Below, in pieces: positions 32,367-41,360 of a DNA stretch of 64,000 bases. The notes below the pieces were generated by a model that was not told the origin of the DNA, searched no databases, and was given only the letters and a program-made list of their open reading frames with translations. The stretch is from Pseudomonas sp. BN411 (GTDB lineage: Bacteria > Pseudomonadota > Gammaproteobacteria > Pseudomonadales > Pseudomonadaceae): the NCBI RefSeq assembly GCF_029871235.1, contig NZ_SSOM01000055.1, positions 124,001-188,000 on the forward strand. Direction: 5' to 3'. Position numbers and translations under genes: made by a program. The first letter of the stretch is position 1, and the number at the start of each line of letters is the position of its first letter.

Positions 32367-34301
32367 ATGCGCAGTCGTCTGCTCAGCCTGTTTTCCTGCT
32401 TGTTCCTTTCCACGGTCGGCCTGCATGCCACCGAGGCCTCCTCGGCCCCTCTCGCCCAGCAACGCTTGATGTACGACGAGGCCAAGCGCGCCCTCGCCAA
32501 GGGTGATTCCGGCCCCTACCAGCGCTACGCCAATGCCCTGCGCGACTACCCGCTGGAACCCTACCTGGCGTACGACGAGCTGACCGCCCGTCTGAAATGG
32601 GCGAGCAACGAGGAGATCGAGAAGTTCCTCGCCGAACATGGCGACCTGCCCCAGGCCGGTTGGATGAAATTGCGCTGGCTGCGCTGGCTGGCCGAACGCG
32701 GCGAATGGCAGACCTTCGTCAACTACTACGACCCCAAGCTCAACTTCACCGAGCTGGACTGCCTGTTCGGCCAGTATCAGCTCAAGCACGGGATGAAGAA
32801 GGAAGGCTATGCCACCGCCAAGAAGCTCTGGCTGGTCGGCAAGTCCCAGCCCGACGCCTGCGACGTGCTGTTCGGCATGTGGAGCGCCGAAGGCCAGCTG
32901 ACTGAAGAGCTGCGCTGGAAGCGTGCCAAGCTGGCCGCCGAAGCGCGCAATTACGGCCTGGCCAAGCACCTGGTGAAAACCATGCCGCGCCTGGGTACCC
33001 CGGGCAATCTCATGGTGGAAGTGGCGCAGAAGCCCCAGCTGCTGAGCCAGACCGCCCGCTTTGCGCCCGCCGATCGCCACATGGCAGACGCCGCGGGCCT
33101 CGGCCTGCGCCGGCTGGCCCGCCAGGATCCGGAAAAGGCGCTGAGCCTGTTGGATGTCTATGCCGCCCGCCTGCCCTTCTCCAAGGAAGAAAAGGTCGCC
33201 ATCGCCCGCGAAATCGGCCTGACCCTGGCCAAGCGCTTCGACTCCCGCGCCCTCACGCTCATGACCAAATACGATCCCGAGCTGCGCGACAACACTGTCA
33301 GCGAATGGCGCGCGCGCCTGCTGCTGCGCCTCGGCCGCTGGGACGACGCCTACCAGTTGACCCGCCAGATGCCCGAAGACCTGGCCAAGACCAACCGCTG
33401 GCGTTACTGGCAGGCACGCAGCCTGCAACTGGCCCAGCCGGAGAGCCAGCAGCCGATTCCCCTCTACCAACCGGTCGCTCGTGAACGTGATTTCTACGGC
33501 TTCCTCGCCGCCGACCGCATCCAGGCGCCCTATCAGCTGAACAACAAGCCACTGGTGATCGACCCGAAGGTCATGCAGAAAGTGCGCAACACTGCGGGCA
33601 TCCGCCGTGCGCTTGAATTCCACGACCGTGGCGAGATCGTCAACGGCCGTCGCGAGTGGTACCACGTCAGCCGCCTGTTCGACCGCGACGAGCTGGTTGC
33701 CCAGGCCAAGATCGCCTACGACCTGCAGTGGTACTTCCCGGCCATTCGCACTATCAGCCAGGCCCAGTACTGGGATGACCTGGACATCCGCTTCCCCATG
33801 GCCCACCGTTCGACTCTGACTCAACAGGCCAAGGTTCGCGGTCTGCACTCGAGCTGGGTCTTCGCCATTACCCGCCAGGAAAGCGCCTTCATGGCCGATG
33901 CGCGCTCCGGCGTCGGCGCCATGGGCCTGATGCAGCTGATGCCGGGCACCGCCAAGGAAACCGCTCGCAAGTTCGGTATTCCGCTGTCCTCGCCGAACCA
34001 GGCACTCAACCCCGACGTCAACATCCAACTCGGTGCGGCCTACCTGAGCCAGGTCCACGGCCAGTTCAACGGCAACCGGGTACTCGCTTCCGCCGCCTAC
34101 AACGCCGGCCCCGGTCGCGTGCGCCAATGGCTGAAAGGCGCCAATCACCTGTCGTTCGACGTCTGGGTGGAAACCATCCCCTTCGACGAAACCCGCCAAT
34201 ACGTGCAGAACGTGCTGTCCTACTCGGTGATCTACGGCCACAAGCTGAACGCGCCGCAGCCCCTGGTGGACTGGCACGAGCGGTATTTCGACGATCAGTA
34301 A
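32367..34301 (+). CDS. slt: Soluble lytic murein transglycosylase (Slt70-type)
   Basis: 644-residue periplasmic enzyme that cleaves peptidoglycan glycan strands to anhydro-muropeptides, the substrates for NagZ recycling. Signal peptide about 1-21 (LFLSTVGLHA). The long helical U/L ring domain fills residues 25-480. The SLT domain begins near 495, with catalytic Glu505 in ITRQESAF, then GAMGLMQLMPGTA and ASAAYNAGPGRV. Full length. Divergent from uup across 185 bases, where I see no distinctive motif. Confidence 0.95.
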   Translation: MRSRLLSLFSCLFLSTVGLHATEASSAPLAQQRLMYDEAKRALAKGDSGPYQRYANALRDYPLEPYLAYDELTARLKWASNEEIEKFLAEHGDLPQAGWMKLRWLRWLAERGEWQTFVNYYDPKLNFTELDCLFGQYQLKHGMKKEGYATAKKLWLVGKSQPDACDVLFGMWSAEGQLTEELRWKRAKLAAEARNYGLAKHLVKTMPRLGTPGNLMVEVAQKPQLLSQTARFAPADRHMADAAGLGLRRLARQDPEKALSLLDVYAARLPFSKEEKVAIAREIGLTLAKRFDSRALTLMTKYDPELRDNTVSEWRARLLLRLGRWDDAYQLTRQMPEDLAKTNRWRYWQARSLQLAQPESQQPIPLYQPVARERDFYGFLAADRIQAPYQLNNKPLVIDPKVMQKVRNTAGIRRALEFHDRGEIVNGRREWYHVSRLFDRDELVAQAKIAYDLQWYFPAIRTISQAQYWDDLDIRFPMAHRSTLTQQAKVRGLHSSWVFAITRQESAFMADARSGVGAMGLMQLMPGTAKETARKFGIPLSSPNQALNPDVNIQLGAAYLSQVHGQFNGNRVLASAAYNAGPGRVRQWLKGANHLSFDVWVETIPFDETRQYVQNVLSYSVIYGHKLNAPQPLVDWHERYFDDQ

Positions 34302-34308
34302 GAGACAG

Positions 34309-34335
34309 AAAAGGGCGCCAGTTGGCGCCCTTTTT
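34309..34335 (+). terminator. Intrinsic terminator after slt
   Basis: Eleven-pair stem AAAAGGGCGCC/GGCGCCCTTTT with a 4-base loop and T-run, eight bases after the slt stop. Confidence 0.92.
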
Positions 34336-34363
34336 CATTGGCCTCTCCCAACGAGGCTCGTAG

Positions 34364-34381
34364 GGTGGGCTTCAGCCCACC
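34364..34381. repeat. Short hairpin repeat, GTAGGGTGGGC type
   Basis: GGTGGGCT-TC-AGCCCACC palindrome preceded by GTAG. Hairpins of this type recur between genes in Pseudomonas genomes; it lies between convergent slt and the MOSC gene and shares GTAGGG with the element at 38141. Confidence 0.5.
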
Positions 34382-34402
34382 AACACACCCCGCACCGATC
34401 CG

Positions 34403-35206
34403 CTACTCCAGCACCTCGACCTCCATCCCCACTTCCAGCACGCCGGCGCTGCGGTTGATCAGGTTCTGTCCGAAGTAGACCTCGCCTTCCCGCTCGCGGT
34501 AGGTCTTGAGCGTGGTCAGCGGCTCGCGGTCGGCGCTGCGTTCGCCGGTAGCCGGATCGATGGTGGTCAGGATGCAGCGGCTGCAGCCCTTGGCCACGCT
34601 GAACTCGATGCCGCCGATGCGGATGCGTTTCCAGCCGTCCTCGGCATAAGCCTCGCTACCCTCCACCACCAGGTTCGGACGGAAGCGCAGCATTTCCAGC
34701 GGTCGCCCCACCCGCTTGCTGAGGTCGTCCAGCGAAGCCTGGCCGATCAGCAGCAGCGGAAAACCGTCGGCAAAACCTACCTTCTCCTCGGGCAGCAGGC
34801 TGCCGGGAATGTCCCGTGCACGGTGATCCGGCACGTGGACCAGGCGACACGCCTTGCCGAGGAAACCACTGAGCCATTCCGCCGCTTCGTCGCCGGCGTC
34901 CGGTACATGCATCGGAGCGCCCCAGACGAAGGTGCCGCGCAGGTTGGCGTCGGGCTCCGGCAACGGCACCTCCAGGGTGGGCAGGCCCGCGGCGCTCAAG
35001 GTCAGGCCGCCGGCATCGTTCCAGCGCGCCGAGAGTTGGGACATCTGGGAAAAGGCGCGCTGGGTCAGGAATCGGCCGTTTTCCGCATCCACCAGCATCC
35101 AGCGCCGATCTCCCGCCAGGCCCAGGCCATCGAGCCGGGCCTGCTGGAGGGGTTCGCCAATGGCGGATTTCATGGGGAAACGATAGAGGGACGAGAGACG
35201 CAACAT
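34403..35206 (-). CDS. MOSC-domain molybdenum-cofactor protein (YcbX/mARC-like)
   Basis: 267 residues: an N-terminal MOSC beta-barrel domain (LSSLYRFPMKSAIGE) followed by a MOSC domain with MLRFRPNLVVEG and the cysteine of AKGCSRCILTTIDP that is expected to ligate molybdenum. This pattern is shared by E. coli YcbX and mitochondrial mARC, which reduce N-hydroxylated compounds. Unlike YcbX, there is no C-terminal 2Fe-2S ferredoxin domain, so a separate electron donor would be needed. The substrate is unknown. Confidence 0.82.
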   Translation of the reverse strand: MLRLSSLYRFPMKSAIGEPLQQARLDGLGLAGDRRWMLVDAENGRFLTQRAFSQMSQLSARWNDAGGLTLSAAGLPTLEVPLPEPDANLRGTFVWGAPMHVPDAGDEAAEWLSGFLGKACRLVHVPDHRARDIPGSLLPEEKVGFADGFPLLLIGQASLDDLSKRVGRPLEMLRFRPNLVVEGSEAYAEDGWKRIRIGGIEFSVAKGCSRCILTTIDPATGERSADREPLTTLKTYREREGEVYFGQNLINRSAGVLEVGMEVEVLE

Positions 35207-35274
35207 GGCCAGCTTCCTGATCGGCGTTTGAGCGAAGTGCCCGTTATACGCAGCCGGCCCCTGTCAGCTCAAGC

Positions 35275-36201
35275 TCATCGATCCCGCTGTAGGCGATCCA
35301 GCACCACGTCCACCAGCTTGTCGGGCTGGAACTTGGAGAGGAAGTTGTCGCAACCGACCTTTTTCACCATGGCGTCGTTGAAGCTGCCCGAAAGCGACGT
35401 GTGCAGTACCACGTAGAGATCACGCAGGCGCGGATCGTTGCGGATCTCGGTGGTCAGGCGATAGCCGTCCATCTCCGGCATTTCCGCATCGGTGAAGATC
35501 ATGAGCAGTTTTTCGGTCATGTCCACGCCACTATCGGCCCAGGCCTTGAGCATCTTCAGCGCCTTCAGGCCGTCGCCAGCCATGTGCATGCGCATGCCGA
35601 GCTGCGACAGGGTTTCGCGTAGCTGGGTCAGCGCCACGCTGGAGTCGTCCACCAGCAGCACCTCGCGCCCGACGGCCATCTGCAGCAGCGGGTTATCCAG
35701 GCGGTCCGAGGAAACGCGGGTACTCATGGGCACGATCTCGGCCAGGACCTTTTCGACGTCGATGACCTCGACGATCTGCTCGTCCACCTTGGTGATGGCC
35801 GTCAGATAGTGCTGGCGACCGGCACTGCCGGGCGGCGGCATGATGGATTCCCAGTTGAGGTTGAGGATGCGGTCCACGCCCCCCACCAGGAACGCCTGCA
35901 CCGAGCGGTTGTACTCGGTCACGATGATAGTGCTGCGCTCATCCGGCACCAGCGGACGCATGCCGATGGCCTGGGACAGATCGATCACCGGCAGGGTCTG
36001 GCCGCGCAGGTTGACCACGCCGCACACTACCGGATGGCGCTGCGGAATCAGGGTCATCTTCGGCAACTGCAGGACTTCCTGCACCTTGAACACGTTGATG
36101 GCGAAGAGCTGACGGCCGCTCAGACGGAACATGAGGATTTCCAGCCGGTTCTCACCCACGAGCTGGGTGCGTTGATCGACGGTGTCGAGAATGCCGGCCA
36201 T
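35275..36201 (-). CDS. cheV: Chemotaxis coupling protein CheV
   Basis: 308 residues: an N-terminal CheW domain (about 15-165; VVNLRGQTLPVIDL) joined to a receiver domain (about 180-305; VLLVDDSS, phospho-acceptor Asp in IFTDAEMPEMDGY, and LHTSLSG). CheV links receptors to CheA and its receiver may buffer phosphate or adjust adaptation. The gene stands alone, away from any che operon in this window. ATG at 36201 (MAGILDTVDQRTQ) follows AGAGGAAGTTCC. The usual receiver lysine is represented by Lys in LSKFQPDK. Confidence 0.92.
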   Translation of the reverse strand: MAGILDTVDQRTQLVGENRLEILMFRLSGRQLFAINVFKVQEVLQLPKMTLIPQRHPVVCGVVNLRGQTLPVIDLSQAIGMRPLVPDERSTIIVTEYNRSVQAFLVGGVDRILNLNWESIMPPPGSAGRQHYLTAITKVDEQIVEVIDVEKVLAEIVPMSTRVSSDRLDNPLLQMAVGREVLLVDDSSVALTQLRETLSQLGMRMHMAGDGLKALKMLKAWADSGVDMTEKLLMIFTDAEMPEMDGYRLTTEIRNDPRLRDLYVVLHTSLSGSFNDAMVKKVGCDNFLSKFQPDKLVDVVLDRLQRDR

Positions 36202-36333
36202 GGAACTTCCTCTGCTGCGAATACGATGGTGGGCAGGACTGCCTTGCAGCTTTTCGGCAAGGCACCGGAAAACTGAAGACATGGCACTGCGCCATCATGC
36301 AACAGCCACCCCCATGACGCCAGCGCGCTGGCG

Positions 36334-37233
36334 CTAAGCGGGGAGCAGCACTGGAGAGTCTTCCGGCAGATGCACGCGCAGCGCCCCTACCCGCGCTGAG
36401 ATACGCAGACGCACGCTTTCCATCGGCTCGCCATCGAGGTTGAGGTCCAACCCTTCCTGCGCTTCCACTTCCACCCAGGGCAAGCGCGCACTGACCGAAA
36501 CCGACTCCAGGCCCATGATCCCGCCGGAGAGCAGCGTGGTCAGGGTGCCCACCACGTCCTGCGGCGCCGGGATGATGCAGAGATCCAGCAATCCGTCGTT
36601 CACCGTTGCCTGCGGACAAAGCGGATGCCCGCCGCCCGCCTGGCGTCCGTTGCCGATACCAAGAGCGAGAAACTCCCCTTCCCAGGTGAAGTCCGGCCCA
36701 CGGAAACGGCCGAACGCTGAATGCACGTCGGAGAAGCGGCTCAGACCTGTCAGGAAATAGGCCGCGCCGCCCAATACCTTCTTCAGGTCTTCCGGGGTAT
36801 TGGCAGTGATCTTCGAACCGAACCCGCCAGTTGCCATGTTGAGGAACAGATGCCCATCGGCGTCCCCCAGGTCGATTGCACGCGGCGCCACGTCCAGCAA
36901 CGCCAGGGCTCCCTGCGGGTCCAACGGCACGCCGGCCGCCCGCGCAAAGTCGTTGGCCGTGCCCAGGGGCAGCAACGCCAGGCCGGCATCGCTGCCCGCC
37001 TGGACCACCGCTTCGGCCACATCGCGCAGGGTGCCGTCGCCACCGCCGGCGATCAGCGTCCGATAGCCCGCAGCCAGGGCGTCCTCCACCAGCCGCCGGG
37101 CGTCGCCGCTTTCCCAGGTCACCCGTACCGCAAGCTCCCAGCCCGCGTCGCGGCGCGCCTGGACGGCCGCCCGCACCTCATTGTTGGACGCCTGCTTGCC
37201 GTGCAGAATCAGCAAGGCCTTGCGCTCGACCAT
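36334..37233 (-). CDS. yegS: YegS-like lipid kinase (DAGK catalytic family)
   Basis: 299 residues of the diacylglycerol/sphingosine kinase catalytic fold, with the nucleotide loop TLIAGGGDGTLRDVAEAV and LLPLGTANDFARAAG. A conserved GFGSKITANTP and DLNLDGEP follow, as in YegS. E. coli YegS phosphorylates phosphatidylglycerol in vitro; the natural substrate is unsettled. Start at ATG 37233 because GGAGG lies eight bases ahead of it; an ATG four codons upstream is possible. PA3023 position. Confidence 0.88.
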   Translation of the reverse strand: MVERKALLILHGKQASNNEVRAAVQARRDAGWELAVRVTWESGDARRLVEDALAAGYRTLIAGGGDGTLRDVAEAVVQAGSDAGLALLPLGTANDFARAAGVPLDPQGALALLDVAPRAIDLGDADGHLFLNMATGGFGSKITANTPEDLKKVLGGAAYFLTGLSRFSDVHSAFGRFRGPDFTWEGEFLALGIGNGRQAGGGHPLCPQATVNDGLLDLCIIPAPQDVVGTLTTLLSGGIMGLESVSVSARLPWVEVEAQEGLDLNLDGEPMESVRLRISARVGALRVHLPEDSPVLLPA

Positions 37234-37439
37234 GGTCGCCTCCATCGCTCCGGAATGGCCGGAGTATAGGACCGCGATTACTTCAGCCTGGCCTCACGAA
37301 GGCCTTATCGCTGGTCAATCGATCTATTTTTACGATTGATAGAGCGGATAAATTGCGCTTTTACGCAGTTATATGATGATTGATCATGCCGCCCATTCCT
37401 CCCGGAGAACCCCTTCCGCGAGCAGACAGGAGACCGAAC

Positions 37440-38138
37440 ATGATCGAAGTACGCCCCTTCGCCGAACTGGGTGGTGCCAACCACGGCTGGCTCAACGCGC
37501 GCCACCACTTCTCCTTCGCCGGCTACTACGACAACCTGCGGATGAGCTGGGGCCAGCTGCGCGTGTGGAACGACGACGAAATCGCGCCCCACTCCGGCTT
37601 CCCGCCGCACCCGCACCAGGACATGGAAATCATCACCTACGTCCGCGAAGGTGCCATCACCCACCAGGACAACCTGGGCAACAAGGGCCGCACCGAAGCC
37701 GGCGACGTGCAGGTGATGAGCGCGGGCACCGGTATCGCCCACAGCGAGTACAACCTGGAAGATGAAACCACCAAGATCTTCCAGATCTGGATCATGCCCA
37801 CCGAGTACGGCGCAGAGCCGTCATGGGGCACCCGCCCGTTCCCGAAAGGCGAGCGCTCTGGCAGCTTCGTGACCCTGGCCAGCGGCATCGACGAAGGCAG
37901 TGACGCCCTGCATATCCGCGCCAATGCCCGACTCGTCGCTGCGACCCTGAAGGCCGGCCAGACCGCCGAGTACCGCCTTGAGAATGGCCGCAGGGCCTAC
38001 CTGGTGGCCGCCAAGGGTCGATACGAGGTGAACGGCATCGCCGCCGAAGCCCGTGACGGTGTGGCCGTGCGCGATGTGGAAGTGCTCAGCTTCAGCGCCA
38101 GCGAGGACAGCGAGATCGTCCTGGTGGATGTGGCCTGA
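37440..38138 (+). CDS. Pirin-family protein (quercetinase-like bicupin)
   Basis: 232 residues with two cupin domains. The N-terminal cupin has a complete metal site: His57, His59 (PPHPHQDMEIITY), His101 and Glu103 (GTGIAHSEYN). Related bacterial pirins such as E. coli YhhW have quercetin 2,3-dioxygenase activity in vitro. The substrate in vivo is unknown. AGGAG precedes the ATG at 37440. The gene is divergent from yegS and ends at a long inverted repeat. Confidence 0.9.
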   Translation: MIEVRPFAELGGANHGWLNARHHFSFAGYYDNLRMSWGQLRVWNDDEIAPHSGFPPHPHQDMEIITYVREGAITHQDNLGNKGRTEAGDVQVMSAGTGIAHSEYNLEDETTKIFQIWIMPTEYGAEPSWGTRPFPKGERSGSFVTLASGIDEGSDALHIRANARLVAATLKAGQTAEYRLENGRRAYLVAAKGRYEVNGIAAEARDGVAVRDVEVLSFSASEDSEIVLVDVA

Positions 38139-38140
38139 TC

Positions 38141-38204
38141 TGTAGGGCGCGCCGCGCGCACAGGAACTCCTTGCCGAGTCCCGGTACGCGCGGCGCACCC
38201 TACA
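38141..38204. repeat. Long inverted repeat between convergent genes
   Basis: Arms of 21 bases (38141-38161 and 38184-38204; TGTAGGGCGCGCCGCGCGCA-type) with two mismatches and a 22-base loop. It fills the whole gap between the pirin stop and the kinase stop. Dispersed GTAGGGTGCGCC-type repeats are common in pseudomonads; a terminator role is likely. Confidence 0.65.
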
Positions 38205-38205
38205 T

Positions 38206-39765
38206 TCACGCCGGATAGCCGGTGATATCCCTGATCTTCCGGTACAGCGGCCGCAGCTGCTTGTACATCCCCTGGTAAACCTCCCGGTACAGCCGCTCGT
38301 AGGTGAGCCGTGCCTGCGGGTCAGGCTGGAACACCCGCCCCACTCGCGTCATGGCGCGGATCGCCGTGGGGAAGTCCGGGTGCAGCCCCAACCCCACCGC
38401 GCAATCGATGGCCGCCCCCAGGCCCGATGTCTCGTAGACATGGGGCCGCTCTGCTGGCAGGCCGAAGATATCGGCGGTCAGTTGCATGGCCGCATCGCTC
38501 TGGGAGCCACCGCCCGACACCCGCAGGCGGGTGATGCTGGTGCCGGAGCGTTTCTCGATCTGTTCCTTGCCTTGGCGCAACGCGTAAGCCAGACCTTCGA
38601 GGATGGCGCGGTAGATGTGCGCGCGAGTGTGCACGTCGCCAAAACCTATGATCGAACCCTTGGCCTCCAGGCCCGGCTCGCGAATGCCGGGTGACCAGTA
38701 GGGCTGCAGCATCAACCCCATGGAGCCAGGCGGCACGCTGTTTACCAGCTCGTCGAACAGCGCCTCGGGCTCCACACCCAGTTCCTTCGCCCGCTGCATC
38801 TCGCGCAGGCCGAATTCCTGCTTGAACCAGCTGACCATCCAGAAGCCCCGGTAAATCATCACCTCGGTGTTGAAGTGATCGGGAATCGCGGCCGGATAGG
38901 GCGGGATCAGCGGAATGGTTTCCAGGTACTTGCGGCGCGTGGTGTTGATGGTCGCGGTAGTGCCATAAGAGAGGCAGGCGGTGCTCGGCTCGACGCCACC
39001 GGCGCCGATCACTTCGCAGGCCTTATCGGCCCCCGCGGCGATCAGAGGCAGCCCCTCCGGAATACCGGTATGGCGGCTGGCTTCGGCAGTGATGCTGCCC
39101 AGGCGCTCGCCGGGCTTGAACAGCTCCGGCAACTGCTCGCGACGCACCGGCATCGACTGCCACTTCCAGTCCCGTGGCGCGGCCCATTGCAGGCGCTTGT
39201 AGTCAAACGGCAGATAGGCCACCTGGCACGCCACCGAGTCGACGAACCGGCCGCACAGGCGATGGCTGAGGAAGCCCGAGAGCAACAGCACCTTGTCGGT
39301 CCGCGCCCAGAGCTCGGGCTGGTTCTGCGCTACCCAGTTCGCCTCGGCCTGAGCGCGGAAATAGTCCACGGTGCCTTCCAGGCCAATCGCCTTGAACAAC
39401 CAGCCCCAGGGTCCCTTGATGCGCCCCTGTACTTCGGCCTGGCGCTGATCCAGCCAGAGGATGGCCGGGCGCAGCGGCTTGCCCTGTTCGTCGACATTGA
39501 TCACCGTGCCGCGCTGGGTGGTCAGCGACACACCTCGGATCAAGCTGCGGTCGATATTCACCGATTCCCAGAGCAGCCGGCAGGCTTCGCCCAGGCTGTC
39601 CCAGTAATAGTCCGGGTCCTGTTCGGCCCAGCCGGGCTGGCTCGAATAGTAGGCCTCGAGCGGCACCTTGCCCTTGCCCACCAGGTTGCCGTCCAGGTCG
39701 AACAGCAGCGCCCGCACGCTCTGGGTGCCGTTGTCGATGGCCAGCAGATAGCTCTTTTCGCTCAC
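38206..39765 (-). CDS. FGGY-family carbohydrate/polyol kinase
   Basis: 519-residue ATP-dependent kinase of the glycerol/xylulose kinase superfamily. N-terminal LLAIDNGTQSVRALLFD is the phosphate-1 motif; TTQRGT and LWLDQR follow, and the C-terminal LRVSGGGSQSDAAMQLTADI is the adenosine motif. The start is GTG at 39765 with AAGGA upstream. It is the last gene of an operon with a GlpD-like and an alkyl-DHAP-synthase-like flavoprotein. Glycerol kinase proper is usually linked to glpF/glpR, so a glycerol derivative is a better guess than glycerol. Confidence 0.82.
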   Translation of the reverse strand: MSEKSYLLAIDNGTQSVRALLFDLDGNLVGKGKVPLEAYYSSQPGWAEQDPDYYWDSLGEACRLLWESVNIDRSLIRGVSLTTQRGTVINVDEQGKPLRPAILWLDQRQAEVQGRIKGPWGWLFKAIGLEGTVDYFRAQAEANWVAQNQPELWARTDKVLLLSGFLSHRLCGRFVDSVACQVAYLPFDYKRLQWAAPRDWKWQSMPVRREQLPELFKPGERLGSITAEASRHTGIPEGLPLIAAGADKACEVIGAGGVEPSTACLSYGTTATINTTRRKYLETIPLIPPYPAAIPDHFNTEVMIYRGFWMVSWFKQEFGLREMQRAKELGVEPEALFDELVNSVPPGSMGLMLQPYWSPGIREPGLEAKGSIIGFGDVHTRAHIYRAILEGLAYALRQGKEQIEKRSGTSITRLRVSGGGSQSDAAMQLTADIFGLPAERPHVYETSGLGAAIDCAVGLGLHPDFPTAIRAMTRVGRVFQPDPQARLTYERLYREVYQGMYKQLRPLYRKIRDITGYPA

Positions 39766-39783
39766 GATGCGTCCTTGTTCTTG

Positions 39784-41358
39784 TTATTCGGGCAGGCTGT
39801 AACAGCGTCGGTAGAGCGCCAGGTAGTCGGCCTCTTCCCGCACCCAGCGAGCGTCATCCCATCCCAGCAGCGGTTGGCACAAGGCGCGGACACGTGGCAG
39901 TTCTCCACGCGCGCCGTTGGGCAGCAGCAGGCCGAGCCGGGTCCGGCGCAACATCAGGTCATCCAGGTGCAGCACCAGCTCGCCTTCCGCCGCCCAGGCC
40001 AGTTCGGCCCAGAGCGTATCGGTGGCGCCGACGCGTTCATTGCCCAACCGCGCGACCCAGCGCGCGAGTTCCATTACTGTCCGCCCATGGCGCCCGACCA
40101 GTCGCAGATGCTGGGCAGGCGACAGGGACGGAAGCACAGGGGCGGAAACCGGTGGGAACACCGGGCCATCGCCGTCCTCCACAGTGCGACCGACAAACCC
40201 TGCGCACGCGTGCAGCACCTCCAGCGCCAACAGGCGGAAGGTGGTCAGCTTGCCTCCGGCGAGGGTCACGCAGCCGGGCTCGGTCCAGAGGACATGCTCG
40301 CGTTTTTCATCCGAAGGCTTGATCTGCGAGTCGCCGTTGCTCACCACCGGCCGCACGCCGGCCCAGGTGGACAGCACATCGGCGCGTGCAATCGCCGCCG
40401 CCGGGAACTGCAATGCGCAGGCCTGCAGCAGGTAGTCCACTTCGGCCTCGCTGATCCGCGCATCCTGGTCCAGCCCTTCCCCATGATCGAGGTCGGTGGT
40501 GCCGATCACCGTCGCCCCCTCCCAGGGGAACACGAACACAGGTCGCCCATCGGCAGGGTGCATGAAGCTGATGGCATGGGCCAGCGGCAGGCGCCAGCCC
40601 GGAACCAGTAAGTGGCTGCCACGCAGCGGGCGGATATGTTCGGTTCCCTGGGCCCCACGCAGGCGATCAGCCCAGGCGCCCGTCGCCAACGCCACCGCGC
40701 GGGCACGGAAAGTGAGACGCCGGCCGCTCTCCAGGTCCTCAGCCTCCAGGCCGTTCACCCTGCCCTGCTCACGCTTGAGGTCGACGACGCGCATGCCGTT
40801 CAGCGCCTCGCCGCCTTCGGCGCGCGCCTCGCCCAGCACCCGCATGACCAGACGGGAATCGTCCGTCACCGCGTCGAAGAAACGGGTCCCGCCCTGCAAC
40901 CCGCCTTCACCCAGGCCGGGAACCAGGTAGCGCAGTTGCTGCAGGGGGTAATAGAGGTGGTTGCGTCGTCCAGCCAGGGCGTCATAGACCGCCAGCAGGC
41001 TGCCAAACACGCGCGGCCCCGGAAAGCCGCCGCGATGGGGCATGACGAAGCTCAGCGGCTCCACCAGACCGGGGGCTTCGGCCAGCAAACGCTGGCGTTC
41101 GCGTACCGAAGCGCGAGTCAGCCCGAACTGCCCCTTGGCGATGTAGCGCAGGCCGCCATGGACCATCTTCGACGAGCGACTGGAGGTGCCCCAGGCAAAA
41201 TCCCTCTGCTCCAGCAGCAGGCATTTCCAGCCACGCCGAGCCGCTTCCCGAAGGATGCCCGCGCCACAGATGCCACCACCGACGACAATCAGGTCCCAGT
41301 CCTGGGCGGCCAGTTCAGGCAAGGCGGTCGCGCGCCAGGCGGCGCTCCAGGTGGCCAT
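39784..41358 (-). CDS. FAD-dependent glycerol-3-phosphate dehydrogenase/oxidase family protein (GlpD-like)
   Basis: 524 residues with the FAD-binding motif DLIVVGGGICGAGILREA near residue 22, followed by SSRSSKMVHGGLRY, the GlpD substrate-loop signature. Later VIGTTDLDHGEG and VRPVVSNGDSQ match the family; a GlpD-type C-terminal domain closes the chain. The ATG at 41358 is two bases after the stop of the upstream oxidase, so the two are coupled. It oxidises glycerol-3-phosphate or a substituted analogue and passes electrons to quinone. The specific substrate is an inference. Confidence 0.85.
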   Translation of the reverse strand: MATWSAAWRATALPELAAQDWDLIVVGGGICGAGILREAARRGWKCLLLEQRDFAWGTSSRSSKMVHGGLRYIAKGQFGLTRASVRERQRLLAEAPGLVEPLSFVMPHRGGFPGPRVFGSLLAVYDALAGRRNHLYYPLQQLRYLVPGLGEGGLQGGTRFFDAVTDDSRLVMRVLGEARAEGGEALNGMRVVDLKREQGRVNGLEAEDLESGRRLTFRARAVALATGAWADRLRGAQGTEHIRPLRGSHLLVPGWRLPLAHAISFMHPADGRPVFVFPWEGATVIGTTDLDHGEGLDQDARISEAEVDYLLQACALQFPAAAIARADVLSTWAGVRPVVSNGDSQIKPSDEKREHVLWTEPGCVTLAGGKLTTFRLLALEVLHACAGFVGRTVEDGDGPVFPPVSAPVLPSLSPAQHLRLVGRHGRTVMELARWVARLGNERVGATDTLWAELAWAAEGELVLHLDDLMLRRTRLGLLLPNGARGELPRVRALCQPLLGWDDARWVREEADYLALYRRCYSLPE

Positions 41359-41360
41359 GT

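Noticed and set aside
30601-32469. 622-codon frame opposite uup
   Set aside because: Shadow of uup; Gln/His-rich composition typical of antisense translations.
32337-34277. 646-codon frame opposite slt
   Set aside because: Shadow of slt, which has signal peptide and catalytic Glu505.
38875-40611. 578-codon frame opposite the kinase and GlpD-like genes
   Set aside because: Covers parts of two real genes on the other strand; no motif.
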